A DNA stretch of 11,351 bases from JAUVYV01 sp964394625 (GTDB lineage Bacteria > Planctomycetota > Phycisphaerae > Sedimentisphaerales > Anaerobacaceae). The notes below the pieces were generated by a model that was not told where the DNA came from, did no database searches, and was given only the letters and a program-made list of their open reading frames with translations. Below are positions 1-6,583 of this stretch, piece by piece (within the stretch, counting starts at the first letter, position 1; every line of letters starts with the position of its first letter). The stretch covers positions 1-11,351 of the forward strand of contig CAYMYK010000088.1 of NCBI GenBank assembly GCA_964394625.1, read 5' to 3'. The position numbers were made by a program, and so were the translations under genes.

Positions 1-142
1 TCTAAAGTTACTTACCCGCGAACGAACGGGAAATTTCAACCGGGAGCACTATAACTGCCCAATATCGCTGATTGCCCATTGCAAATCAGAAATCATAATT
101 CGACTTGCCAATTGTTCATTAATGAGTTAGCTTAGCGGAACA
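1..142. other. Left-edge sequence without a firm gene
   Basis: Two plus-strand frames are open from the left edge. One ends in TAA at 52-54 (17 codons) and the other in TAG at 128-130 (42 codons). Either could be the 3' end of a gene entering the window, but neither shows a family signature. From about position 60 the sequence becomes AT-rich and matches a dispersed repeat annotated separately at 66-94. A weak promoter-like pair, TTGCCA at 105-110 and TAGCTT at 128-133 with a 17-base spacer, sits just upstream of the tRNA. Its -10 matches the consensus poorly, so it is not called as a promoter. Confidence 0.25.
66..94 (-). repeat. AT-rich dispersed repeat, copy A
   Basis: This 29-base stretch aligns without gaps to 3694-3722 in the same orientation, with 20 of 29 bases matching, including an exact 7-base block and exact 5- and 4-base blocks. 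Conceptual translation gives the low-complexity peptide style (AHCKSEIII) typical of degenerate intergenic repeats in planctomycete genomes. The family link is from memory. The alignment itself is visible in the sequence. Confidence 0.45.
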
Positions 143-226
143 GGCCGAGTGGCGGAATGGCAGACGCTGGGGACTTAAAATCCCCTGCCCGTTAAGGGCG
201 TGTGGGTTCGAATCCCACCTCGGCTA
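143..226 (+). tRNA. tRNA-Leu (anticodon UAA)
   Basis: A class II tRNA with a long variable arm folds cleanly. The 7-base-pair acceptor stem is 143-149 with 219-225 and has one G-U pair at its end. The anticodon stem GGGGA/TCCCC encloses loop CTTAAAA, placing anticodon TAA at 176-178. The T arm GTGGG/CCCAC encloses TTCGAAT. The discriminator base is A226, as expected for leucine, and CCA is not encoded. It reads UUA codons, and UUG by wobble. An AT-rich inverted repeat begins 6 bases after its 3' end. Confidence 0.96.
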
Positions 227-232
227 TACGAA

Positions 233-278
233 TTTACTATTTGCTATTTACTATTTATTATTTTCAATTTTGAAATGG
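233..278 (+). repeat. AT-rich inverted repeat, left arm
   Basis: This arm carries two exact 13-base blocks found in inverse orientation at 811-842: TTTACTATTTGCT (233-245, against 830-842) and AATTTTGAAATGG (266-278, against 811-823). The spacing between the blocks is 20 bases here and 6 on the right. The extra 14 bases look like a local duplication of ATTTACTATTT. It starts just after tRNA-Leu and, with its partner, brackets the DUF6941-like gene. Confidence 0.7.
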
Positions 279-330
279 TTCCGGCCGTAGCTTGCGACAT
301 CGACTTTTCGGCCGCGTGTTAGGGATTGAA

Positions 331-771
331 ATGGCGGAAGTAGCCCCTATTTTGCTGTCGGCAATAATTTGCGACCGCGTCATCTTTGACCGGCTCAGCG
401 GCATGCCGAGCGTTATAAACATTATCCAGACAATCAATTCGCCCAGGTTTCCCGTCCGCCACGAGCAGCTCATATTCTTTGTCGAGCTGACCAACGGCCA
501 CGGCAAAACCAGTACGAAGGTCCGGTTAGTGGACACGAATAACCAAGACAAGGTCCTTTTCGAGCAGACGGGGATGGTCGAATTCAAGGATGTCAGGCAG
601 GTAGTCACTCTCGCCATTAACCTGCGGGGCATCGTATTTCACGGGCCGGGTGAGTACCGCTTTCAGCTTTTCGGCGAAGATACGCTTTTAGGCGAAAGGC
701 GAGTCCTCTGCCGAAAAATCGACCTGCCGCCCGGCAGAGGCCCCGTCCGGCTGGACGACAAAGCGGGCTGA
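331..771 (+). CDS. Small DUF6941-like protein of unknown function
   Basis: The 146-residue product has no signal peptide or membrane segment and should be cytoplasmic. It opens with a hydrophobic strand and a cysteine-containing turn (LLSAIICDRVIFD), then alternating beta-rich segments such as QLIFFVELTNG, KVRLVDTN and GEYRFQLFGED. This pattern resembles the DUF6941 family of small all-beta proteins, which has no known function; the assignment is from memory of that pattern. The ATG at 331 is chosen over an in-frame TTG at 292 because the homology-like region starts there and a weak AGGGA lies 5 bases upstream. The gene stands alone between tRNA-Leu and a glycosyltransferase gene, bounded on both sides by arms of an inverted repeat. 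The 3' end (PPGRGPVRLDD) looks disordered. Coding potential is good; function is open. Confidence 0.75.
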   Translation: MAEVAPILLSAIICDRVIFDRLSGMPSVINIIQTINSPRFPVRHEQLIFFVELTNGHGKTSTKVRLVDTNNQDKVLFEQTGMVEFKDVRQVVTLAINLRGIVFHGPGEYRFQLFGEDTLLGERRVLCRKIDLPPGRGPVRLDDKAG

Positions 772-783
772 ACAATTGCTGTT

Positions 784-810
784 CGCCGATGCCGAAAGGC
801 ATCTGCGGCG
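784..810 (+). repeat. GNRA-loop hairpin in intergenic repeat
   Basis: GATGCC (788-793) pairs perfectly with GGCATC (798-803) around a GAAA tetraloop. CGCC (784-787) can extend the stem by pairing with GGCG (807-810) across a 3-base bulge. No T tract follows on the plus strand, so this is a poor intrinsic terminator. It directly abuts the right inverted-repeat arm and may be part of the same repeat element. Confidence 0.5.
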
Positions 811-842
811 CCATTTCAAAATTAAAAACAGCAAATAGTAAA
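811..842 (-). repeat. AT-rich inverted repeat, right arm
   Basis: This is the inverse copy of 233-278, sharing two exact 13-base blocks at 811-823 and 830-842. Its outer end reaches the proposed ATG of the glycosyltransferase gene at 842, and in-frame stops TAG and TAA lie just before that ATG within the repeat. The gene's apparent start is therefore supplied by repeat sequence. Confidence 0.7.
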
Positions 843-1996
843 TGGTAAATTTATGTAGCCCCGTGAATCAAAACGGCACAACCGATTTACCCGCTGAGGC
901 GGCGCTCAGCAAGTTGCTTCGGCCGGCCCTGATTGCCTCGCGGCGAATAATCGCCGATTACCCGGCGCCGCTGAGACATTTACTCACCGGCCTGGCGGAC
1001 GAGTCAATCCCCGCCGCCCTTATAAGCCCCGCCCGGTGCGATGTCGGCCGGATTGTTCCCCCTGCCATCGAGGTTATTCAGCACCCCGCCTATGATGTGC
1101 CGCTCACCGACTACTACAATAGAAAGATTCTCCTCGAGCGGCTTGCCAAGCGGCGCACCAACGTTCTGCACTGTTTGTGCGAAAGCAAGGCGTCCTTTAC
1201 GAGATGGCTGAGCCGCCGGACGGCGCTGCCATACCTCGTAACGGTAAATTCACTCCCCAGGAGGTGGTCTCGGCTGAGTTTGTCGTCGAGACGATGCGCC
1301 AAAATCATTGTGCCGGCAGAAACAATCGCCGAGCGTTTAACGGGCAATGCTTTCAGGCACATCCCTAAGGTGCTCGCCGGCCGCGTCGAGCAGATAAAAA
1401 CGGGCACGTTCACGAGCCGGGCTATCACGTGCTTCAGCAGCTCCGACCGCGTTGCCGGCATAATAATAGCCGCCTCTCTGAAAAAAATGCGCGACTTCGA
1501 GATACTGTTCGGCGCCCTGCGTCATCTGGCCATTGACGGCCACGAGTTTATGATAGTTTTGATAGGCACACGCCGGGTCCAAAGGCCTCTTTGGCGGCTG
1601 CTCAGCCGGCTCGGTATGTTGCGAATGGTCACCTTTATCGACGAATGGCAAAGCCCTGATGCGGTGCTCTCCGCCGGTGACATCTTCATTCAGCCCAGGC
1701 CGGCCTCGGCCTTCAACCCCATACTGCTCAGTGCGATGAGCGTCGGCGCAGCCGTAGCCACATCACCGGGCGGCGTCGATGATTTGATTATCGCCGACCA
1801 AACCGCCGTCACCTTCGACCCGGCCGATGAGCTGAGCATATACAACTGCCTGAGGCGTTTGTTCAACCGAAAAGAAATGGCCCGAAAACTCGCCAGGCAG
1901 GCCCAGCGATACATCAAGGTTAATTACACCGTAAGCCGTATGGTTGCCGATACCATCCGCGCTTATGCCGACGCAATAGAGTGGTTCAAGGGCTGA
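842..1996 (+). CDS. GT-B (GT4-like) glycosyltransferase
   Basis: The 384-residue protein has the two-domain layout of retaining GT-B glycosyltransferases. The N-terminal half (about 45-190) holds the acceptor-side fold with HCLCESKASF and LPYLVTVNSL. The C-terminal half (about 205-370) has the donor-side signature AGDIFIQP...LLSAMSVGAAVA...GGVDDLI and a FDPADELSIYNCLRRLF helix typical of GT4 enzymes. It should be cytoplasmic or membrane-peripheral and transfer a sugar from a nucleotide or lipid donor during polysaccharide or lipid glycosylation; the substrate cannot be read. The usual E-x7-E pair is replaced by Ser289 and Ser297. The start is uncertain: ATG 842 follows directly on in-frame stops inside a repeat and has no Shine-Dalgarno sequence, and GTG 863 is an alternative. 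The gene ends 11 bases from the convergent dapA stop with no clear terminator between. Confidence 0.82.
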   Translation: MVNLCSPVNQNGTTDLPAEAALSKLLRPALIASRRIIADYPAPLRHLLTGLADESIPAALISPARCDVGRIVPPAIEVIQHPAYDVPLTDYYNRKILLERLAKRRTNVLHCLCESKASFTRWLSRRTALPYLVTVNSLPRRWSRLSLSSRRCAKIIVPAETIAERLTGNAFRHIPKVLAGRVEQIKTGTFTSRAITCFSSSDRVAGIIIAASLKKMRDFEILFGALRHLAIDGHEFMIVLIGTRRVQRPLWRLLSRLGMLRMVTFIDEWQSPDAVLSAGDIFIQPRPASAFNPILLSAMSVGAAVATSPGGVDDLIIADQTAVTFDPADELSIYNCLRRLFNRKEMARKLARQAQRYIKVNYTVSRMVADTIRAYADAIEWFKG

Positions 1997-2007
1997 ACGG
2001 CGCTGCT

Positions 2008-2880
2008 TTAGTCCAGCAGGCCGTACTCGGCCAAAGCGGCCTCGAGAACGGCTTTGCCGTCGTCGTCCATCTGCGTCATCGGCAGCCGCATCTCATCGGA
2101 GGCCATATTGAGTATCGACATTGCCGCCTTAATCGGTATCGGATTGGTCGCCAGCGAAAGCAGCCCTTTACTCAGGGCAAAGAGCTTTTTATGCCATTTA
2201 AGTGCGGTGGCAAAATCGCCTTCTAAAATGGCGTCCGTCATTGCCTTGACGTCGGCGGGCACGATGTTCGCCACGACGCTGATTACTCCCTTGCCGCCGA
2301 CGGCACAAATCGGCAGCGTCATTGAGTCATCGCCGGACAGAATCGTCAAATCGCACTGCGTGGCAATGCCGCTGACGTGGTCCATCTTGCCGGTGGCGTC
2401 CTTGACCGCGACGATATTCTCAATCTCGCTAAGCCGGGCGATTGTCTCGACGGTCATACCCGCCCCGCATCGGCCGGGTATATCGTACAGCACCACCGGC
2501 AAATCGACCTCCTCGGCAATCGCCCTGAAATGCTGATAGAAGCCGGCCTGTGTCGGCTTGTTGTAGTAAGGGTCAACCTGCAGCGTCGCATCGGCGCCGA
2601 CCTTCTTTGCAAACGCAGTCAATTCAATCGCCTCTGCCGTCGAGTTCGAGCCGGCGCCCGCTATCACCGGAACCTGGCCCGATACGGTCCTGACCACCCT
2701 TTCGATGACCTTTTTATGCTCGGCGTGACTTAGCGTGGGCGATTCTCCGGTTGTTCCCACCGGCACTATGCCGTCAATGCCGCTGTCAAGCTGAAACGCA
2801 ATCAGCTCGCCGAGGGTCTCAAAATCGACCTCGCCGTCACTGAAAGGCGTTGCTAACGCCACCATTGCCCCTGCAAACAT
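2008..2880 (-). CDS. dapA: 4-hydroxy-tetrahydrodipicolinate synthase DapA
   Basis: DapA condenses pyruvate with aspartate semialdehyde, the first committed step toward diaminopimelate and lysine, in the cytoplasm. The 290-residue length is normal for the family and the TIM-barrel signatures are complete. GTTGES at 42-47 carries the catalytic threonines, Tyr106 lies in DPYYNKP, and LYDIPGR holds catalytic Tyr132 and substrate-binding Arg137. Schiff-base Lys160 lies in VAVKDATG. The ATG at 2880 has a good Shine-Dalgarno sequence (AGGAGA) that overlaps the pdxJ stop codon, 10 bases away, so the two are translated from one mRNA and probably coupled. As the last gene of the rodA-murJ-pdxJ-dapA cluster it supplies the diamino acid for peptide cross-bridges. 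Nothing looks broken. Confidence 0.97.
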   Translation of the reverse strand: MFAGAMVALATPFSDGEVDFETLGELIAFQLDSGIDGIVPVGTTGESPTLSHAEHKKVIERVVRTVSGQVPVIAGAGSNSTAEAIELTAFAKKVGADATLQVDPYYNKPTQAGFYQHFRAIAEEVDLPVVLYDIPGRCGAGMTVETIARLSEIENIVAVKDATGKMDHVSGIATQCDLTILSGDDSMTLPICAVGGKGVISVVANIVPADVKAMTDAILEGDFATALKWHKKLFALSKGLLSLATNPIPIKAAMSILNMASDEMRLPMTQMDDDGKAVLEAALAEYGLLD

Positions 2881-2890
2881 CCTGATTCTC

Positions 2891-3622
2891 CTAAACAGCT
2901 CTGCTAAATTTATCTATCAGCCGAATCATCTCCGCGGTCGCCTTTTCGATACCCACAAAGACCGACCGCGCTACAATGCTGTGGCCTATATTAAATTCAC
3001 AAAGACCCTCAATCCTCGCTACCGGGGCGATGTTGCGATACGTCAGCCCGTGACCCGCATGAACAACCAGCTTTTTCTTAATTCCCAAATCCTTGCCTGC
3101 CTCTAATTCGACCAGCCGTTTCATTACATCCTTCTCACCTTTCGCGTTTGCATACATCCCCGTATGCAGCTCGATCGCGTCGCAGCCGGTCTCGGCCGAG
3201 GCGGCTATCTGCTCTTCATCGGGCGCGATAAACGTGCTGACAAGTATCCCTTTCTTGTGCATTCTTTTAACCACTTGCGCCAGGCGCTTTCTATACTTGA
3301 CACAATCTAATCCACCTTCGGTAGTCAGCTCCTGCCTCTTTTCAGGCACCAATGTCACCTGGTCAGGATTTATCCGCTCGGCTATTTTGACGATTTCCTC
3401 GGTCATACTCATCTCGAGGTTCAGCTTGGAGGCAACCGTTTTTTTCAGTATTTCGACGTCGCGGTCGCAGATGTGGCGTCTGTCCTGGCGCAAATGAACG
3501 GTGATGCCGTTGGCGCCGGCCAGCTCGCATTTAGCCGCCGCCCACACCGGGTCCGGCTCATCGGTCAGCCGGGCCTGCCTCACCGTCGCAATATGGTCTA
3601 TATTTACATTCAGCAACGCCAT
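2891..3622 (-). CDS. pdxJ: Pyridoxine 5'-phosphate synthase PdxJ
   Basis: PdxJ condenses 1-deoxyxylulose 5-phosphate with 3-amino-2-oxopropyl phosphate to give pyridoxine 5'-phosphate, the last step of the DXP-dependent vitamin B6 pathway. The 243-residue product matches the family's usual length. It begins with the typical LNVNIDHIATVRQAR. Other signatures are TVHLRQDRRHI (His43), NLEMS (Glu70), ELHTG (Glu151) and VHAGHGLTY (His191). An in-frame GTG lies 17 codons upstream, but ATG 3622 is preferred because AAAGGGGG sits 6-7 bases before it and the family N-terminus starts there. It is separated from murJ by 99 bases that include a dispersed repeat, so it could have its own promoter, although none is obvious. 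The stop TAG lies inside the dapA Shine-Dalgarno sequence. PdxJ is not a peptidoglycan enzyme; DapA itself does not use PLP, but LysA and several DAP-pathway aminotransferases do. Confidence 0.97.
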   Translation of the reverse strand: MALLNVNIDHIATVRQARLTDEPDPVWAAAKCELAGANGITVHLRQDRRHICDRDVEILKKTVASKLNLEMSMTEEIVKIAERINPDQVTLVPEKRQELTTEGGLDCVKYRKRLAQVVKRMHKKGILVSTFIAPDEEQIAASAETGCDAIELHTGMYANAKGEKDVMKRLVELEAGKDLGIKKKLVVHAGHGLTYRNIAPVARIEGLCEFNIGHSIVARSVFVGIEKATAEMIRLIDKFSRAV

Positions 3623-3693
3623 CGCTGGCCCCCTTTCAATCGACGCCGGATTATACGCCTGCGCCGAACCCACGCAAGGAAAAAAATGCCGAT

Positions 3694-3722
3694 TGACGAT
3701 TGCCGGTTTCGAATCGCAAATC
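3694..3722 (-). repeat. AT-rich dispersed repeat, copy B
   Basis: This stretch matches copy A at 66-94 in 20 of 29 ungapped positions, same orientation. It lies in the murJ-pdxJ spacer and touches the murJ stop codon (3722-3724). Read in other frames it gives peptide strings such as IDDCRFRIANL, characteristic of spurious translations of planctomycete dispersed repeats (recalled from memory). Confidence 0.45.
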
Positions 3723-5332
3723 TATGTTTGACGTCGTTCTTTGCCGGTAAGAAGCGACAGCTCGGTGATGCCCAGGAGTTTGGCCGCCGCTAAATAGACA
3801 ATCACCGCCGAGGGGACGACCGCCGCCAACCGGAGCAGGTTGTAAAATCTGTCCGCCGGCAGCTTCGCCATTGCCGAAATTATGGCCAGGCAGACCGCAG
3901 TCATAAGCGCCGCCGCTGCGGTTGTCTTTGCAAGGGTAGTCGCAAGACCGGCGAATATTGAAGTGTTGAAACGTCCGCCGAGTTTGCCCGCTAAAATCGC
4001 CACCTGCAGATATGAGCAGACGGCGGTCGAAAGCGCCAGCCCGGCCGTTCCCATAAACCAGATTAACGTCAGATTGAGCACGACATTGACGCAGATGGCC
4101 ACAAGAGCGCTGAACATCGGCGTTCTGGAGTCCTGGACGGAGTAGTAGGCGCGAGTCAATATCTGCTGGGCGAAGTAGCCGCATAATCCCAGGGCATAAA
4201 AGGAAAGTGTCCAGGCGACTACGGGTGTATCGGCGGCGGTGAATTGGCCGTGCCGGAATATCGCCGAGACTAAGGGCCTGGCTGTCAGCCAGATGCCGGC
4301 CGTCGCGGGAACCGCCACGAAAACGGCCGATTTGATGCCCCGGCTGATTGTCGCGGCAAGGGCGTCAAAGTCCTTTTTCGCGGCGTTCAAGCTCATAACC
4401 GGAAAAATGGCAGTCGCTAAGGATATTCCCAACACGCCTAAGGGAAACTGATAGAGCCGCTGGGCGTAGTACAGATATGATATTGCGCCGTAGCTGATGG
4501 GTCGGCCCTGCTCATTCATAAAGAAAAGTGCGATAACGTCATCGGCAAGTGTATTGATTTGGGTAACGGTAAGGGCGACTATCATAGGGCCCATAAGGAC
4601 GATAATTTTCCTGAACGGCTTGCTGTGAACGTCCCAGGCGCCTCTGATTGAGAGGCGTTTCGTCCGCAGGACGGCGAGCTGCATTAGCAACTGTGTGACG
4701 CCGGCACACAGCACGGCGACGGCGACGAAGAAGACCTGCCGCTGCGCCGGGATTTTCAGGACCCATCCGCTGAACAAAACGCCGCCTATGATGAATATGT
4801 TGAGGACAATCGGCGCCGCCGCCGGCGCAGCAAAATGCCTGTGAACGTTCAGGATGCCGGCGAGAATCGCAACGATACAGACGAAAATCATATAGGGCAG
4901 CATTATCGAACAAAGCGCCAGGCCCAGTCGCGGCCCGGTCCTCGTCTCGAAGAAGGCGTAGTACAACCAAATCAGGATTTGACCGATGACGACCACCGCT
5001 GTTAGTATCACGAATACGACTGTTATTACCGTATTGGCCAACCGTTTTGCAGCATGTGGATTTTGGTGGAGCTGCTCACTATAGACGGGGATAAAGGATG
5101 CCGAGGCGGCGCCTTCGCCGAAGAGGCGCCTGGCGAGGTTTGGAACCTTGAATCCCATCGTCCAGGCGGTCATCAGCCAGCCGGCACCGAAAAAGTGGGC
5201 AAATGCCATATCCCGCACCATACCGAGGATTCGGCTCAGTGTGGTCAGGAGGGCGATTTGTCTGAATCCCTTTATCACGTTATGTCCCACATTTTGCACG
5301 GGCAGGATGCCCGTGCTGCGATTCAAATTCAC
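3722..5332 (-). CDS. murJ: Lipid II flippase MurJ (MviN family)
   Basis: MurJ moves lipid-linked peptidoglycan precursor across the inner membrane. The 536-residue product is hydrophobic throughout, consistent with about 14 membrane helices. It has the family core LSRILGMVRD...FFGAG...FKVPNLARRLFGEGAASASFIPVY near residues 32-80 and YYAQRLYQFPLGVLG in the middle. The arginines corresponding to E. coli Arg18, Arg24 and Arg52 are kept (Arg34, Arg40, Arg68 or Arg69). The position matching E. coli Asp39 is Thr55 instead. The predicted start is GTG 5332, overlapping the rodA stop as GTGA, with no Shine-Dalgarno sequence, so initiation may depend on coupling to rodA. The first 14 codons include a palindromic repeat and have no counterpart in typical MurJ, so translation could instead begin at GTG 5290 or GTG 5278. 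It works directly with RodA. Confidence 0.93.
   Translation of the reverse strand: MNLNRSTGILPVQNVGHNVIKGFRQIALLTTLSRILGMVRDMAFAHFFGAGWLMTAWTMGFKVPNLARRLFGEGAASASFIPVYSEQLHQNPHAAKRLANTVITVVFVILTAVVVIGQILIWLYYAFFETRTGPRLGLALCSIMLPYMIFVCIVAILAGILNVHRHFAAPAAAPIVLNIFIIGGVLFSGWVLKIPAQRQVFFVAVAVLCAGVTQLLMQLAVLRTKRLSIRGAWDVHSKPFRKIIVLMGPMIVALTVTQINTLADDVIALFFMNEQGRPISYGAISYLYYAQRLYQFPLGVLGISLATAIFPVMSLNAAKKDFDALAATISRGIKSAVFVAVPATAGIWLTARPLVSAIFRHGQFTAADTPVVAWTLSFYALGLCGYFAQQILTRAYYSVQDSRTPMFSALVAICVNVVLNLTLIWFMGTAGLALSTAVCSYLQVAILAGKLGGRFNTSIFAGLATTLAKTTAAAALMTAVCLAIISAMAKLPADRFYNLLRLAAVVPSAVIVYLAAAKLLGITELSLLTGKERRQT
5296..5316 (-). repeat. Palindromic repeat inside the murJ start region
   Basis: The arms GCACGGGCA (minus strand) and TGCCCGTGC pair perfectly over 9 bases around a 3-base loop. 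On the murJ mRNA the hairpin covers nucleotides +17 to +37 from the GTG start. In frame it is read as STGILPVQ, and on the plus strand as HGQDARAA. Both peptide strings recur as spurious translations of a dispersed palindrome in many planctomycete genomes (from memory). It therefore looks like a mobile or REP-type palindrome lodged at the rodA-murJ junction. Confidence 0.65.
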
Positions 5333-6576
5333 TGTTTCGGGGCGACGGTGAACGGTCTGGCGCGTCCGACGTTATTGAGCAGGCCCACAGCGGCCATACT
5401 GACCACCAAACTCGAGCCGCCGTAGCTGACGAGCGGCAGCGTAAGGCCCGTTATCGGCATCAGGCCGACGGTCATACTGACATTCACTATCACCTCGATT
5501 GCGAACATTGCAGCTATGCCTGTCGCCAGCAACCTGCCGAACGGGTCGGTATTGTTGGCCGCAATCTCCAGCCCGCAGGCGACGACAATTACATAGACCA
5601 GCAGCAGCAGCAGGCACCCGACAAAACCCCACTCGTGGGCGATTATCGCGAAAATGAAATCGTTGTGCCTTTCGGGCAGAAAGTTGTATTTGACGAACGG
5701 GCCTTTGCCGAAGCCGTAGCCGGTTGCACCTCCCGATGCGACGGCATATTTGGACCTGATGAGGTGATAGCCCCAGTTGTTTTTCCACTGCTTTGTGCTG
5801 AACCTTCCGCCGACAAGTATTTCACCGAGCAGGGGGTGCTTTTCGGCCCTGTCGCGTACCCACTCGCTCTGCAGCAGAACGCTGCTGATTCGCGTTCGCT
5901 GGTAGGGCTGCATCCTGAACCAGAGTAAGGGGCTGCACAGAACGGCAAGCAGCAGGATTACGAGCAGGTGCCTGATGCGTGCGCCGGCTGCGAAGAGCAT
6001 TACAAACAGAATCGGCATCATAAGCAGCACCGTCCCGAGGTCCGGCTCGAGCAGTATGAGAACCGTCGGCAGCAGCGTCAGGACAAAGGGGCCTACGAGC
6101 GCCTTAAAATTCCGGTAGTTGCTTCGATAGCGCAGGTACCATCCGAGAGCGAGTATGAAGGCGAGCTTGCAGATTTCGGACGGCTGAACGCCGGGCATCT
6201 CGAAACCCTTTATTGAAAACCTAATCCATCGGTATGCGCCGTTTATTTCGGGGGCAAAAGGCAGAGCCACTATGTATTTCGAGACTAATAGAACGGCCAA
6301 CAGCAGCACGACCGCCGCGTATATCCAGCCGCTCGCGGCCCCGAGCCGGCGGTAGCTGACGAGGTTGACGGCCACAAAGGCCACCAAACCGACGGCGGCA
6401 AAAACCGCCTGTTTTTCCCAGTAGTCGAAGGCCTGTCGGTCGCGGGCCGGCGCACCGATTTCTGCGGCGCTGTCGATTGAATATATGGCGATTATGCCGG
6501 TAATGACCAGTACGGCTGCACAGGCCAGGAGGATGGCCCTGACTAAGAGAAGTCTGCCCTTGAGGAATTCATACAT
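5329..6576 (-). CDS. rodA: SEDS peptidoglycan polymerase, RodA type
   Basis: This 415-residue polytopic membrane protein belongs to the SEDS family (RodA/FtsW/SpoVE), the glycosyltransferases that polymerise lipid II with a partner class B PBP. Visible signatures are GAYRWI (Trp117), GVQPSEICKLAFILAL (129-144), EPDLGT (177-182), LPERHNDFIFA (300-310) with the conserved catalytic Asp306, and GLMPITGLTLPLVSYGGSS (371-389). YQRTRI and PERHNDFIF resemble RodA more than FtsW, so rodA is preferred, but ftsW cannot be excluded. Start ATG 6576 is chosen because the hydrophobic family N-terminus begins there; the upstream open frame crosses an assembly gap and has no family-like sequence. There is no Shine-Dalgarno sequence. 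About 25 extra residues lie in the loop before Asp306. The stop overlaps the murJ start by 4 bases. Confidence 0.93.
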   Translation of the reverse strand: MYEFLKGRLLLVRAILLACAAVLVITGIIAIYSIDSAAEIGAPARDRQAFDYWEKQAVFAAVGLVAFVAVNLVSYRRLGAASGWIYAAVVLLLAVLLVSKYIVALPFAPEINGAYRWIRFSIKGFEMPGVQPSEICKLAFILALGWYLRYRSNYRNFKALVGPFVLTLLPTVLILLEPDLGTVLLMMPILFVMLFAAGARIRHLLVILLLAVLCSPLLWFRMQPYQRTRISSVLLQSEWVRDRAEKHPLLGEILVGGRFSTKQWKNNWGYHLIRSKYAVASGGATGYGFGKGPFVKYNFLPERHNDFIFAIIAHEWGFVGCLLLLLVYVIVVACGLEIAANNTDPFGRLLATGIAAMFAIEVIVNVSMTVGLMPITGLTLPLVSYGGSSLVVSMAAVGLLNNVGRARPFTVAPKQ

Positions 6577-6583
6577 AACAGCA

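Noticed and set aside
292..330. Upstream TTG start for the DUF6941-like gene
   Set aside because: It adds 13 basic residues with no family character; ATG 331 has a better context.
2003..2018. CTGCT/AGCAG hairpin at the convergent glycosyltransferase and dapA stops as a bidirectional terminator
   Set aside because: The stem is only 5 base pairs and no T tract follows on either strand.
5054..5425. Plus-strand open frame containing HGQDARAA
   Set aside because: It lies opposite murJ and rodA, and its recognisable peptide comes from the palindromic repeat, a known source of spurious ORFs.
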